The notes under the pieces: generated by a model | Database searches by the model: none | Told to the model about the DNA's origin: nothing | What the model saw: the letters and a program-made list of their open reading frames with translations, nothing else | DNA from: Anabaena sp. UHCC 0187 | Lineage (GTDB): Bacteria > Cyanobacteriota > Cyanobacteriia > Cyanobacteriales > Nostocaceae | DNA length: 64,000 nucleotides | NCBI RefSeq assembly: GCF_009712035.1 | Contig: NZ_VILB01000014.1 | Location: forward strand, 150,086-214,085 | Direction of reading: 5' to 3' | Shown: piece by piece, positions 1 to 8,475 of the stretch | How positions within the stretch are numbered: the first letter of the stretch is position 1 | How the letters are laid out: each line of letters starts with the position of its first letter | Position numbers and translations under genes: made by a program

Positions 1-532
1 CTAAGCGTTAGTATTTGTAACTAAACTTTACTACTATATGCTTGACAATTGACGTTAGTTAAAGGTAAAAGTGCCATTCTCGTGAAAGATTCCATTTATA
101 AAGCAAAATTACTGTTATTTAACATTTAGAGTAAATATTATTAATTTTATCATCTAAAAGAATAATTTTTGTTGCTAATTATGAATATTTAGATACATTA
201 AAAATGATTAAAAATTAAATAGTGAATCAAAAAAAAAGAGTCGAACTCTTCCAATATATAAAATAATCTAAAGAACAATATCCAAAATGTAGAAATCGGC
301 AGAAGATGTGCGATAACTAATTTTACTTATAGCTATTTTGTAAGGATGATATCTGCATACTGTCAAATTGAGATTGTGACTAGATAACGAAGATAACAAA
401 AACAAAATTTGAAAATTCTATCTACAAAGGTAATTCATGGTTCATCATCCCATCAGCTTAATGATACCAATTTGAAATAAAAAGTATTAAAAGTTAACGG
501 ATGATGTTAAGTATTCATATCCAGGAGATTGC
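1..532. other. AT-rich intergenic region upstream of pntAA
   Basis: No convincing gene or RNA is seen in this very AT-rich stretch. It must hold the promoter of the transhydrogenase operon, but I cannot fix one from sequence. A Shine-Dalgarno-like GGAG lies seven bases before the pntAA start. Confidence 0.5.
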
Positions 533-1687
533 ATGAAAATAGCAGTTGCGAAAGAAATAGAAGTTTGTGAAAACCGAGTGGCATTAATTCCCGACACCGT
601 AGGCAAATTAGTCAAACAAGGTTTAGAAGTTTGGGTAGAAACAGGGGCGGGAGAAAAAGCATTTTTTAGTGATGCTGACTATGAAGCAGCAGGAGCAAAA
701 ATTAGTCATAATTCTGCCCAATTATGGAGTGAAGCGGATATTTTACTCAAGGTTAGCCCACCGGAAACTAGAGAAGATGGCCGGACAGAAATTGAGTTGC
801 TCAAATCTGGTTCTGTATTAATTAGCTTCTTGAATCCTCTGGGAAATCCCGTAGTTGTCCAAGAACTGGCAAATCGGCAAATTACAGCTTTGAGTATGGA
901 ATTAATCCCCCGTACCACCAGAGCGCAAAGCATGGATGCCTTGTCCTCCCAAGCCTCACTGGCGGGCTATAAAGCGGTATTGATTGCGGCGGCGGCATTA
1001 CCGAAATATTTCCCCATGTTAACCACTGCGGCGGGGACAATTGCTCCCGCCAAAGTATTTATTATGGGTGCAGGTGTGGCAGGATTGCAAGCGATCGCTA
1101 CCGCCCGGAGACTAGGAGCAGTAGTAGAAGCCTTTGACATCCGCCCAGCCGTTAAAGAAGAAGTCCAAAGCTTAGGAGCGAAATTCGTCGAAGTCAAACT
1201 CGAAGAAGAAACCGTTGCTGCGGGTGGTTACGCCAAAGAAATTTCAGAAGACAGTAAAAAGCGTACCCAAGAACTAGTAGCCAGCCACGTCAAAAACTCC
1301 GATGTTGTCATTACTACTGCCCAAGTACCAGGAAGACAAGCCCCCAGACTGGTGACAGAAGAAATGGTAGCGCAGATGAAACCCGGTTCAGTCATAGTAG
1401 ACTTAGCCGCAGAACAAGGTGGAAACTGCGCCTGTACGGAAGCAGGTAAAGATATTATTTGGAACGGTGTCACCATTATCGGACCAATTAATTTACCCTC
1501 ATCAATGCCAGTACACGCCAGCCAACTGTATGCAAAAAACGTTACTTCATTAATGCAACTTTTGATTAAAGACAAAGCCTTAGAAATCAACTTTGGTGAC
1601 GATATCGTTGAGGCTGCTTGTGTGACTCATGGTGGAGAAATTAGAAACCAACGAGTAAAAGATGCTTTGCAAGCGGTAGCGGTGTAA
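533..1687 (+). CDS. pntA: NAD(P) transhydrogenase subunit alpha 1 (PntAA)
   Basis: This is the NAD(H)-binding subunit (domain I) of proton-translocating nicotinamide nucleotide transhydrogenase, which couples hydride transfer between NADH and NADP+ to proton movement. The 384-residue length fits the split bacterial form, where the alpha chain is divided in two. The N-terminus has the alanine dehydrogenase/PNT N-domain pattern (E-x-R-V-A-L-I-P). A Rossmann glycine motif GAGVAG lies at residues 179-184 with an acidic residue (D202) at the end of the second strand. The ATG is preceded by GGAG at good spacing. It begins the pntAA-pntAB-pntB operon, although a repeat-filled spacer of 142 bp separates it from pntAB. 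Identity is clear from the sequence. Confidence 0.96.
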   Translation: MKIAVAKEIEVCENRVALIPDTVGKLVKQGLEVWVETGAGEKAFFSDADYEAAGAKISHNSAQLWSEADILLKVSPPETREDGRTEIELLKSGSVLISFLNPLGNPVVVQELANRQITALSMELIPRTTRAQSMDALSSQASLAGYKAVLIAAAALPKYFPMLTTAAGTIAPAKVFIMGAGVAGLQAIATARRLGAVVEAFDIRPAVKEEVQSLGAKFVEVKLEEETVAAGGYAKEISEDSKKRTQELVASHVKNSDVVITTAQVPGRQAPRLVTEEMVAQMKPGSVIVDLAAEQGGNCACTEAGKDIIWNGVTIIGPINLPSSMPVHASQLYAKNVTSLMQLLIKDKALEINFGDDIVEAACVTHGGEIRNQRVKDALQAVAV

Positions 1688-1829
1688 TCAAATATAGATT
1701 AAATGAACCACGAAGAAGCGAAGAACACGAAGGAAGAAGAGTTTAAGAGAGATTTTGCGTAGTAAATTTTCTCTTTGCGTCTTTGCTCCTTAGCGTCTTT
1801 GCGCGAAACCTCTTAAATCCAAGAATGAC
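1688..1829. repeat. Dispersed repeat inside the pnt operon
   Basis: The spacer between pntAA and pntAB is largely dispersed-repeat sequence. It has an AACCACGAAGAAGCGAAG-type segment near 1706 and a CTTTGCTCCTTAGCG-type segment near 1783-1798. The second segment recurs in inverted orientation at about 3600-3640, just after pntB, and again at about 46803-46838. Finding it inside an operon suggests insertion after the operon formed. Confidence 0.75.
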
Positions 1830-2123
1830 ATGACACAAGCATTACTTCCAGCCTTATTTGTACTTGTCTTAGCCTCTTTTATCGGCTTTGAAGTCATCAA
1901 CAAAATTCCCCCCACGTTACACACCCCGTTAATGTCCGGTTCAAACGCCATTTCCGGGATTTCCGTAATTGGTGCAATCCTGGCTGCGGGGGACAAAAAC
2001 ACGAATTTATCAGTAATTCTCGGTTTAATCGCCGTAATTTTGGCAATGGTGAACGTTGTCGGCGGTTTTTTAGTAACAGACAGAATGTTGCAAATGTTTA
2101 AGAAAAAGGAAATAAAAGCATGA
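1830..2123 (+). CDS. NAD(P) transhydrogenase subunit alpha 2 (PntAB)
   Basis: This short (97 residues) hydrophobic protein is the membrane part of the split alpha subunit and supplies transmembrane helices of domain II. About three hydrophobic segments are visible, including one at residues 3-24 and one near 59-82. The conserved stretch around residues 26-50 (IPPTLHTPLMSG followed by NAISG) is typical of this family. The gene ends in an ATGA overlap with pntB, so the two are probably translationally coupled. The length is normal for the three-subunit version found in cyanobacteria. Confidence 0.94.
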   Translation: MTQALLPALFVLVLASFIGFEVINKIPPTLHTPLMSGSNAISGISVIGAILAAGDKNTNLSVILGLIAVILAMVNVVGGFLVTDRMLQMFKKKEIKA

Positions 2124-3523
2124 GCGACTTTTTACCAACTGGGATTCAGCTAACTTATTTAGTCGCTGCATCATTATTTATCCTGGGTTTGAAAAAACTC
2201 GGTTCTCCTGCAACTGCTAGAAACGGTAATATTGTGGCTGCGTTGGGAATGTTGTTAGCTGTTGTCGCCACATTACTAGATCAGCACGTATTAAATTACG
2301 AGATGATTTTGATCGGCTTGGCTATTGGTTCGGTAATTGGCGCTGTTATCGCTTACAAAGTGGAAATGACGCAAATGCCCCAAATGGTGGGTTTACTCAA
2401 CGGTTTGGGTGGTGCTTCTTCGGCACTTATCGCTGTGGCTGAATTTTGGCGGTTATTAGATAGTTCTCAACCTATCCCCCTCGATGTCAACATATCTATG
2501 TTATTGGATGTGTTAATTGGTGGTGTCACTTTAACGGGTAGTTTTCTGGCTTTTGCGAAATTACAAGGTTTAATTAGCGGTACTCCCATTACCTTTCCTT
2601 TGCAACAACCTTTTAACCTGTTGCTTTTGGGTTCTTATTTAGCTGGAAGTGCCTATTTAATCAGAACACCAGATAGCCTCCCCGTATTTTTAGCTGTGGT
2701 GGCTGTTTCTTTGGTGTTGGGTGTGATGTTCGTCCTCCCCATTGGTGGGGGTGATATGCCCGTTGTCATCTCCCTGTTAAACTCCCTCTCCGGTGTGGCT
2801 GCGGCTGCGGCTGGGTTTGTGGTGATGAACAATATGTTAATCATCGCCGGTGCTTTGGTGGGGGCTTCTGGTCTTATCCTGACGGAAATTATGTGTAAGG
2901 CTATGAACCGTTCTTTGTTCAGTGTCTTATTTAGTGCCTTTGGTTCTGTCTCTACTGCTACTGGTGGTGCGGCTGCTGGTGCTAGTGATCAACCTGTTCG
3001 CAGTATTGATGCGGAAGAAGGGGCGATGATGTTGGGTTATGCCCGTTCTGTGGTGATTGTCCCAGGTTACGGTATGGCGGTTGCTCAAGCCCAGCATAGC
3101 GTCCGCGAGTTGGCAGATCAACTAGAACGCATGGGTGTGGATGTGAAATATGCGATACATCCGGTGGCGGGGAGAATGCCGGGACACATGAATGTATTAT
3201 TGGCGGAAGCTAATGTTGCCTATACGCAGTTGTATGATATGGAGGATATTAATCCCCAGTTTGAACAGGCTGATGTGGCGTTGGTGATTGGTGCTAATGA
3301 TGTGGTCAATCCGGCGGCGCGTAGTGATGTGAATAGTCCTATTTATGGGATGCCGATTTTGGAGGTTGATCGCGCAAAGCAAACTATTGTGATTAAGCGT
3401 GGTATGAGTGCTGGTTTTGCTGGTGTTGATAATGAGTTGTTTTATAAGGCTAAAACGACGATGTTGTTTGGTAGCGCTAAGGATATGGTGGCTAAGTTGG
3501 TTAGTGAGGTGAAGCAACTTTAG
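2120..3523 (+). CDS. pntB: NAD(P) transhydrogenase subunit beta (PntB)
   Basis: PntB carries the remaining transmembrane helices (roughly the first 260 residues) and the NADP(H)-binding domain III at the C-terminus. Visible signatures are the VPGYGMAVAQAQ nucleotide-binding loop, the downstream FAIHPVAGRMPGHMNVLLAEA-like block (here beginning YAIHPVAG) and the GANDVVNPAAR motif. The 467-residue length is normal. The ATG overlaps the pntAB stop by four bases. The codons near the 3' end are unusually rich in GG and TTG, but the frame stays intact to a normal C-terminus. Confidence 0.97.
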   Translation: MSDFLPTGIQLTYLVAASLFILGLKKLGSPATARNGNIVAALGMLLAVVATLLDQHVLNYEMILIGLAIGSVIGAVIAYKVEMTQMPQMVGLLNGLGGASSALIAVAEFWRLLDSSQPIPLDVNISMLLDVLIGGVTLTGSFLAFAKLQGLISGTPITFPLQQPFNLLLLGSYLAGSAYLIRTPDSLPVFLAVVAVSLVLGVMFVLPIGGGDMPVVISLLNSLSGVAAAAAGFVVMNNMLIIAGALVGASGLILTEIMCKAMNRSLFSVLFSAFGSVSTATGGAAAGASDQPVRSIDAEEGAMMLGYARSVVIVPGYGMAVAQAQHSVRELADQLERMGVDVKYAIHPVAGRMPGHMNVLLAEANVAYTQLYDMEDINPQFEQADVALVIGANDVVNPAARSDVNSPIYGMPILEVDRAKQTIVIKRGMSAGFAGVDNELFYKAKTTMLFGSAKDMVAKLVSEVKQL

Positions 3524-3554
3524 TTTATGGGTAGGGGTGTAGTTTTTGACTATG

Positions 3555-3645
3555 CCCTTTTTTTTTCACGCAGAGACGCAGAGACGCGGAGAGGTTTGTT
3601 TCGCGCAAAGTCGCTAAGGAGCAAAGGCGCAAAGAAGAGGTAAGA
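3555..3645. repeat. Dispersed repeat after pntB
   Basis: An ACGCAGAGACGCAGAGACG segment is followed by a GCAAAGTCGCTAAGGAGC segment. The second is the reverse complement of the repeat at about 1776-1810. The pair therefore forms inverted repeats around pntAB-pntB. No gene is seen here. Confidence 0.75.
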
Positions 3646-4566
3646 TTAAATTCTTTCAAACCATTTATTTAAAGCATGATAAAGCAATATATTTAAACTC
3701 TGATTTTTAGCTGCTTTTTTTGCCATTTCAATACGAATTGAATGTATACTACCAAGTCCTTTACCAGCAGGTTTAACTATAGCTGCATTACTCCAATCTG
3801 TCCAAATTCTCATTCTTGTTATATTTGTTTGGATACCGCTATAAAAATTATGAGGTAGCCACAGAAAAAGTACAAGTTCTTTTTTGCTGCTATTGAATCG
3901 TAATTCAGCACAATATTTAGTTTTACCTTTCCCGTAATAAATACCTCCATCTTGGACTATTTCTTCCATACGATCATCAAATTGTAAAATTGTTTCTCGA
4001 AATTTGAGTAGTTTAGCTCGTTGTTGAGGTGTACATTTTTCAATTAATTGATAAAATCGTTTATGAGGACTAGGAATATTTTTATTTACATGATTTTCTG
4101 GTAAATAATCAAAGTCTAATTTCCAGTTGAGAGTAGTATCTGTATTAATTATGTTTAAACTGAATTTTTGCTCTTGACAAATAATTTTAAACTGCAAGAA
4201 ATGAAATTTTAGTTGATGATATTTTCTGTCAATGTGATTATCTCTATGAAAATTTGGAGTAACAGCAATTAGAACTACAGGAACTTGAAAATTGATGTGT
4301 TCAGAAAAAGGTTTTTCATCTAAAAGAGCATCATAATAACGAGTAAGTTGTTGGACAATATATCTATCTTCAGAGTTTTTTAACTCTATGATTACAAGTT
4401 CTTGATTTTTACCAAAAGCTAAAATATCACAATATTGTCCACTGACTTGATACTGTCTCTTTAAAGGTTTATATCCAAATAGTTTTTCTAAGTTGTTCCA
4501 AACCAAATCTTCTAAATCTTTTTCGCTTTCAAATTCCCATCCGCTTGCTACTTGTCTTAATTTCAT
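3646..4566 (-). CDS. NucS-like PD-(D/E)XK nuclease domain protein
   Basis: A 306-residue protein with a restriction-like nuclease core near its N-terminus: an acidic residue (D47) in a CDILAF strand, then E61-x-K63 in the VIIELK strand. The following RYIVQQLTRYYDAL helix is typical of the endonuclease NucS/DUF91-type fold. The C-terminal part (about residues 215-306) resembles the DUF5655-type domain often attached to such nucleases; this assignment is weaker. The likely activity is metal-dependent DNA cleavage, possibly in repair or defence. The gene stands alone, is AT-rich and opens the accessory island between pntB and ndhD. The substrate cannot be told from sequence. Confidence 0.72.
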   Translation of the reverse strand: MKLRQVASGWEFESEKDLEDLVWNNLEKLFGYKPLKRQYQVSGQYCDILAFGKNQELVIIELKNSEDRYIVQQLTRYYDALLDEKPFSEHINFQVPVVLIAVTPNFHRDNHIDRKYHQLKFHFLQFKIICQEQKFSLNIINTDTTLNWKLDFDYLPENHVNKNIPSPHKRFYQLIEKCTPQQRAKLLKFRETILQFDDRMEEIVQDGGIYYGKGKTKYCAELRFNSSKKELVLFLWLPHNFYSGIQTNITRMRIWTDWSNAAIVKPAGKGLGSIHSIRIEMAKKAAKNQSLNILLYHALNKWFERI

Positions 4567-4639
4567 TTATATCTATCTATCAAACTATGAGTGTGGGTAT
4601 ATTTACATATTTTACCTCAACCTGTTTCTGTTGATACGA

Positions 4640-5097
4640 TATGCTATGCGATCGCTCTCTCTTCTTCTTCTTTTCTTCCTTCGTCTTCTTCGTGTCTTCG
4701 TGGTTCGTTAAAAAAGGATGTTTGGGAGATTGAGGGGGTGCGATAGCGAAGCGCTCCGTAGGAATCGCTGTTTGGGGGGTTGAAGGGTGCGATCGCTCTT
4801 TCTCTGTGTCCTCTGTGTCTCTGTGGTTCGTTAAAAAAGGATGTTTGGGGAGTTGAGGGAGTGCGATCGCTTTTGGGGAGTTGAGGGGGTGCGATAGCGA
4901 AGCGCTCCGTAGGAATCACTTTTGGGAAGTTGGAGGGGGTGCGATCGCTCTTTCTCTGTGTCCTCTGTGTCTCTGTGGTTCGTTAAAAAAGGATGTTGGG
5001 GAGTTGAGGGGGTGCGATAGCGAAGCGCTCCGTAGGAATCGCTCTTTGGGGAGTTGAGGGGTGCGATCGCTATTTGGGGAGTTGAGGGGGTGCGATC
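4640..5097. repeat. Composite dispersed-repeat array with HIP1 and nested small elements
   Basis: The array alternates three parts: a CTCTGTGTCCTCTGTGTCTC/GGTTCGTTAAAAAAGGATG segment, a TTTGGGGAGTTGAGGGGGTG spacer, and either a plain HIP1 octamer or a HIP1 split by a 21 bp insert. Plain octamers are at 4789-4796, 4863-4870, 4941-4948 and 5063-5070. Split ones carry inserts at about 4745-4765, 4896-4916 and 5019-5039. Open frames through the array are repeat translations and not genes. Confidence 0.88.
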
Positions 5098-5448
5098 TCA
5101 CGTTGACAGAGAAAGACTTAACACCACAGCTAATGCTTGAGAAATAAGCTGCATTTCTGATTCAGAAAGTTGACCTAATTTTCTAATTAATCGTGTTTCT
5201 GAAACATAACGGATTTGAAAAGTATCAACACTAGAAACTTTTGCCAAACTATTCTCTGTAGTTGGTTCTAATTTTACCATCCAAGGTCTAATAGAATATC
5301 GTTCTTTCCAATCTGTAATCGGAACAATCACCTTTAAAGGTAAAATACCAATTCCATTATCATTAACTATAATACAAGGACGTTTTTTACTAATTTCTGT
5401 GCCTACAGTTGGATCTAAATTAACTAACCAGACTTCACCTCTATACAT
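5098..5448 (-). CDS. Type II toxin, PemK/MazF family
   Basis: A 116-residue protein of the MazF/PemK endoribonuclease family, which cleaves cellular mRNA when released from its antitoxin. The N-terminal YRGEVWLVNLDPTVG motif, the KRPCIIVND strand and the VIVPIT strand are diagnostic. The partner antitoxin gene lies 17 bp upstream on the same strand, and toxin after antitoxin is the usual order. The last codons and the stop abut the repeat array at 5097, so the extreme C-terminus may have been altered by the array. The target sequence is unknown. Confidence 0.9.
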   Translation of the reverse strand: MYRGEVWLVNLDPTVGTEISKKRPCIIVNDNGIGILPLKVIVPITDWKERYSIRPWMVKLEPTTENSLAKVSSVDTFQIRYVSETRLIRKLGQLSESEMQLISQALAVVLSLSLST

Positions 5449-5465
5449 AAATTTAACAAATTCTA

Positions 5466-5708
5466 TTAATCTTCATCTGGATATTCATAAAAATCTTCTC
5501 CATCTAAATCGGAGAAAACATTTAATTCACCATCATTTGCATAATCTTCAATAGCTGTAATAGCTGCTAATGCTAATTGATGTTTTTGCTGTTCTTTTGT
5601 TAAAAATTCTTGTTGTTCATTAACCAATTGTAAAGCAAATTCAGCTATTTTCAAGCGTTCATTGATACTGAGTTTTGGCAAAGATTCAAGAATTGCTTGC
5701 GTTTCCAT
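5466..5708 (-). CDS. Antitoxin partner of the MazF-like toxin
   Basis: An acidic 80-residue protein directly upstream of the MazF-like toxin. It has a predicted helical N-terminus, a glutamine-rich centre and an acidic tail (DLDGEDFYEYPDED), which suits a toxin-binding tail. It lacks an obvious ribbon-helix-helix or AbrB motif. The antitoxin call rests on gene order, size and charge, and it resembles small proteins commonly paired with PemK toxins in cyanobacteria. Confidence 0.78.
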   Translation of the reverse strand: METQAILESLPKLSINERLKIAEFALQLVNEQQEFLTKEQQKHQLALAAITAIEDYANDGELNVFSDLDGEDFYEYPDED

Positions 5709-5789
5709 ATTAACTCAACCTCTCAATTTATTAAGTATATCACAGTTTAAGTAAGATATGTGTTAGCGTAACTCATCTTATCGCTTTTC

Positions 5790-5925
5790 TACTTGGGGAG
5801 TTGAGGGGGTGCGATAGCGAAGCGCTCCGTAGGAATCGCTGTTTGGGGGGTTGAGGGGATGCGATAGCGAAGCGCTCCGTAGGAATCGCTGTTTGGGAGG
5901 TTGAAGGGTGCGATCGCTATAGTAT
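5790..5925. repeat. Dispersed repeat with two filled and one empty HIP1 site
   Basis: GGGGAGTTGAGGGGGT-type spacers separate split HIP1 sites starting at 5811 and 5861 from an intact HIP1 at 5910-5917. It has the same structure as the array at 4.6-5.1 kb and lies directly upstream of the methyltransferase gene. Confidence 0.85.
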
Positions 5926-5955
5926 AATCATAAAAAAGTCAAAATTTTAAACAAT

Positions 5956-7269
5956 ATGGCAACAGGAATACCTAGTAAAAATGGGCGTAACCATAAACAA
6001 AATACAACATCTTTCCGAATTGAATATGAAGGGAAAATGCCTATAGAAGATATATTAAAAATTCAGCCAGCTAACTTAAATCATATAATTAGCGTTGAGG
6101 GATATCCTAGAAATCAACTAATATATGGAGATAATTTAAACGTTCTTCGCACATTATTAAATAATGATAATGTTGCTGGAAAAGTTAACTTAGTATATAT
6201 TGATCCACCTTATGCAACAGGTAGCAGTTTTGAGTCTCGTAGTAGCAATCATGCTTATCATGATCTCATGGAAGGTGCAGAATATTTAGAATATTTGCGT
6301 CAACGTCTTATTTTAATTAGAGAGATTCTATCAGAAGAAGGTTCTATTTATGTTCATTTAGATGAAAAAATGGCTTGTACTGTCAAAATTATCATGGATG
6401 AAATTTTTGGAGCGAAAAATTTTCGTAATTGGATTACTAGAAAAAAATGCAATCCTAAAAACTATACACGCAAACAATATGGTAATGTTGCCGATTTTAT
6501 TCTTTTTTATACAAAAACAGATAATTATGTATGGAATCAACCTTTTGACGCTTGGACAGAAGACTCGATTAAAAAAGAATATCAATATGTGGAAGAAGGA
6601 ACAGGAAGACTATATAAAAAAGTTCCTATTCATGCTCCAGGGGTAAGAAAAGGAGCAACTGGTCAACCTTGGAGGGGTATGTCACCACCTCCCGGTAAAC
6701 ATTGGCAATACATACCAGAAACTTTGGATGAAATGGACGCAAGGGGAGAAATATATTGGTCTTCAACAGGTAATCCTAGAAGAAAAGTATATTTAGATAA
6801 TAGTCAGGGTATTTCAATTCAAGATATTTGGCTTGATTTTAAAGACGCTCACAATCAAAATATTAAAATTACTGGTTATCCAACGGAGAAAAATTCAGAG
6901 ATGATGAAACGGATAATTATGGCTTCATCAAATCCAGGAGATATTGTTTTAGATGCTTTTGCAGGAAGTGGAACTACTCTAACTGTATCTGAAGAATTAG
7001 GTAGAAAATGGATAGGTATTGATAATTCTCAATTATCTATTGATACAATCATTAAACGTTTAGTGAATGGTAGTGAAGCAATGGGTGATTTTGTTAATGG
7101 CAAAAATGGTAATTGTAAATATAAACAAATAAATTTAATTGAAGTTAATAGAATTTTAAAAACAGGTTTAGATTTTTATATTGAAGAATCACTAAATTTA
7201 GAGTTAATTTCTGATCAAATCATCAAAAATTGGAATAGTAAACTTAACTGTCTAACCAGCTTTGTGTAA
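5956..7269 (+). CDS. Site-specific DNA methyltransferase (amino-methyltransferase, beta order)
   Basis: A 437-residue S-adenosylmethionine-dependent DNA methyltransferase of the N6-adenine/N4-cytosine class. Catalytic motif IV is DPPY at residues 83-86 and the cofactor motif I is DAFAGSGTT at about 333-341. Motif IV before motif I is the beta arrangement. A variable region of about 180 residues between them is the likely target-recognition domain. The gene is AT-rich like the rest of the island. It is convergent with the putative endonuclease, with a 26 bp overlap of their 3' ends, which is a common layout for a type II restriction-modification pair. The recognition sequence cannot be read from the protein. 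Confidence 0.9.
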   Translation: MATGIPSKNGRNHKQNTTSFRIEYEGKMPIEDILKIQPANLNHIISVEGYPRNQLIYGDNLNVLRTLLNNDNVAGKVNLVYIDPPYATGSSFESRSSNHAYHDLMEGAEYLEYLRQRLILIREILSEEGSIYVHLDEKMACTVKIIMDEIFGAKNFRNWITRKKCNPKNYTRKQYGNVADFILFYTKTDNYVWNQPFDAWTEDSIKKEYQYVEEGTGRLYKKVPIHAPGVRKGATGQPWRGMSPPPGKHWQYIPETLDEMDARGEIYWSSTGNPRRKVYLDNSQGISIQDIWLDFKDAHNQNIKITGYPTEKNSEMMKRIIMASSNPGDIVLDAFAGSGTTLTVSEELGRKWIGIDNSQLSIDTIIKRLVNGSEAMGDFVNGKNGNCKYKQINLIEVNRILKTGLDFYIEESLNLELISDQIIKNWNSKLNCLTSFV

Positions 7270-8104
7270 ATCTCTCGTCTAACATTTTCAAAGTACAAAC
7301 CATCACTCTACTTTGTCCATATTGTTCTAAATTAGCGTAATCATTCCACATAGAACCTAGAAGTAATCCAGGACCATCATTCAGCATCAATACTTTTAAT
7401 GGCAAATTATAGGTTTGAGCATAACCCAAAATTTCTGTTATTTTATCTCGATTACCACCTGTTCTATCATCTTCCTGAGAACCTCCTCTGTCGGAGTCAT
7501 AACGAGCAAATCCAACTACCAATGGAGTACCATCTAAGCGGGATATCAATATATCCGCTGGAGTTTTATATTGCCAGTTCTCTAATACTTCATTTAGCAT
7601 TACATCTCTTCCAGCACGAACAGGACCACGAATTAAATAATCCTTGCTAAATACTTTGTTAAACCATAAGAAAAAACTTTCTGTTAAGTCATAACCTTTT
7701 TGTCCTCGCGTACTTTGCTCTAAAAGTATTGCCATGAGAGTCTCATCAGGTATAGGACGGCTTTGCAAATTTTGTTTCACTTGCTCTATTGGACGAAATC
7801 TATAGCCAAAGTCTTTAATAATATCAGGTATTTTGGTTTTCCTTTTAGTCATTTCAACTGATGTATCTGGAGAGACATATCTCCGAAATACTCTGAGTAA
7901 TTGAATTCTCAAGGGATCAGGCTCTTTAGTGATAATTTCAAGTAAATTTGCAGAACTTTGAGCTTGTTCTACAACTTCTGTAAAACGCAATAACACATTC
8001 TCATAAAGAATTTTAGCTTCATCTAAGGAATCTGGATAGAAAGGTGAATCAAATATAGTAATCCAATTAGATGCTGTTGCTTTGTAACTAGCAAATGTAG
8101 TCAA
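7244..8104 (-). CDS. Putative type II restriction endonuclease, convergent with the methyltransferase
   Basis: I do not recognise the family with certainty. I place the start at the TTG at 8102-8104 because an AAGGAA ribosome site lies six bases upstream. The frame stays open further upstream, but that part (to about 8470) only translates dispersed repeats. The 286-residue product contains PADILISR then VVGFARYD, which could be the acidic strands of a nuclease core, followed by a GGSQEDDRTGGNRDKI loop. An unambiguous (D/E)xK is not visible. The endonuclease call rests mainly on the overlapping convergent methyltransferase, the size and the island context. An internal ATG at 7852 would give a shorter protein of 202 residues. 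Confidence 0.6.
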   Translation of the reverse strand: MTTFASYKATASNWITIFDSPFYPDSLDEAKILYENVLLRFTEVVEQAQSSANLLEIITKEPDPLRIQLLRVFRRYVSPDTSVEMTKRKTKIPDIIKDFGYRFRPIEQVKQNLQSRPIPDETLMAILLEQSTRGQKGYDLTESFFLWFNKVFSKDYLIRGPVRAGRDVMLNEVLENWQYKTPADILISRLDGTPLVVGFARYDSDRGGSQEDDRTGGNRDKITEILGYAQTYNLPLKVLMLNDGPGLLLGSMWNDYANLEQYGQSRVMVCTLKMLDERFTQSWLDS

Positions 8105-8174
8105 AATTATTTCCTTATTTTTATGATCAGCACAGGTTATTAATATAAGCAATAGTGGTATTCTTGTCCAGGTC

Positions 8175-8470
8175 TTTCTTAAAAAAGTGATATTTGGGAG
8201 GAAGGTGTGCGATAGCGAAGCGCTCCGTAGGAATCGCTTTTGGGAAGTTGAGGGGGTGCGATAGCGTAAGCGCTCCGTAGGAATCGCTGTTTCTCTGTGT
8301 TCTCTGTGTCTCTGCGGTTCGTTTAAAAAGAGATATTGGGAAGTTGAAGGAATGCGATAGCGAAGCGCTCCGTAGGAATCGCTGTTTGGGAGGTTGAAGG
8401 GGTGCGATAGCGTAAGCGCTCCGTAGGAATCGCTGTTTGAGGGGTTGAGGGGATGCGGTCGCTCTTCCAA
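8175..8470. repeat. Dispersed-repeat array upstream of the endonuclease
   Basis: Four split HIP1 sites (starting near 8209, 8258, 8354 and 8404) lie in GTTTGGGAGGTTGAAGGGG-type spacers, with a CTCTGTGTTCTCTGTGTCTC segment at about 8292-8312. Two inserts have the AGCGAA form and two the AGCGTAA form. The array ends in a mutated octamer (GCGGTCGC) near 8456. Frames through it on the minus strand are repeat translations. Confidence 0.87.
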
Positions 8471-8475
8471 TATAA

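Noticed and set aside
4640-5097. Possible CRISPR array
   Set aside because: The repeats are composite, the spacer parts are themselves repeats, and unit length varies. There are no unique spacers of constant size and no cas genes.
4644-5101. Open frames with HRGHRERAIA-like repeats
   Set aside because: They are translations of the dispersed-repeat array, recur at 8.1-8.5 kb, and have no ribosome sites.
6358-6646. Frames inside the methyltransferase gene on both strands
   Set aside because: They lie fully within a gene with clear catalytic motifs and have no family likeness.
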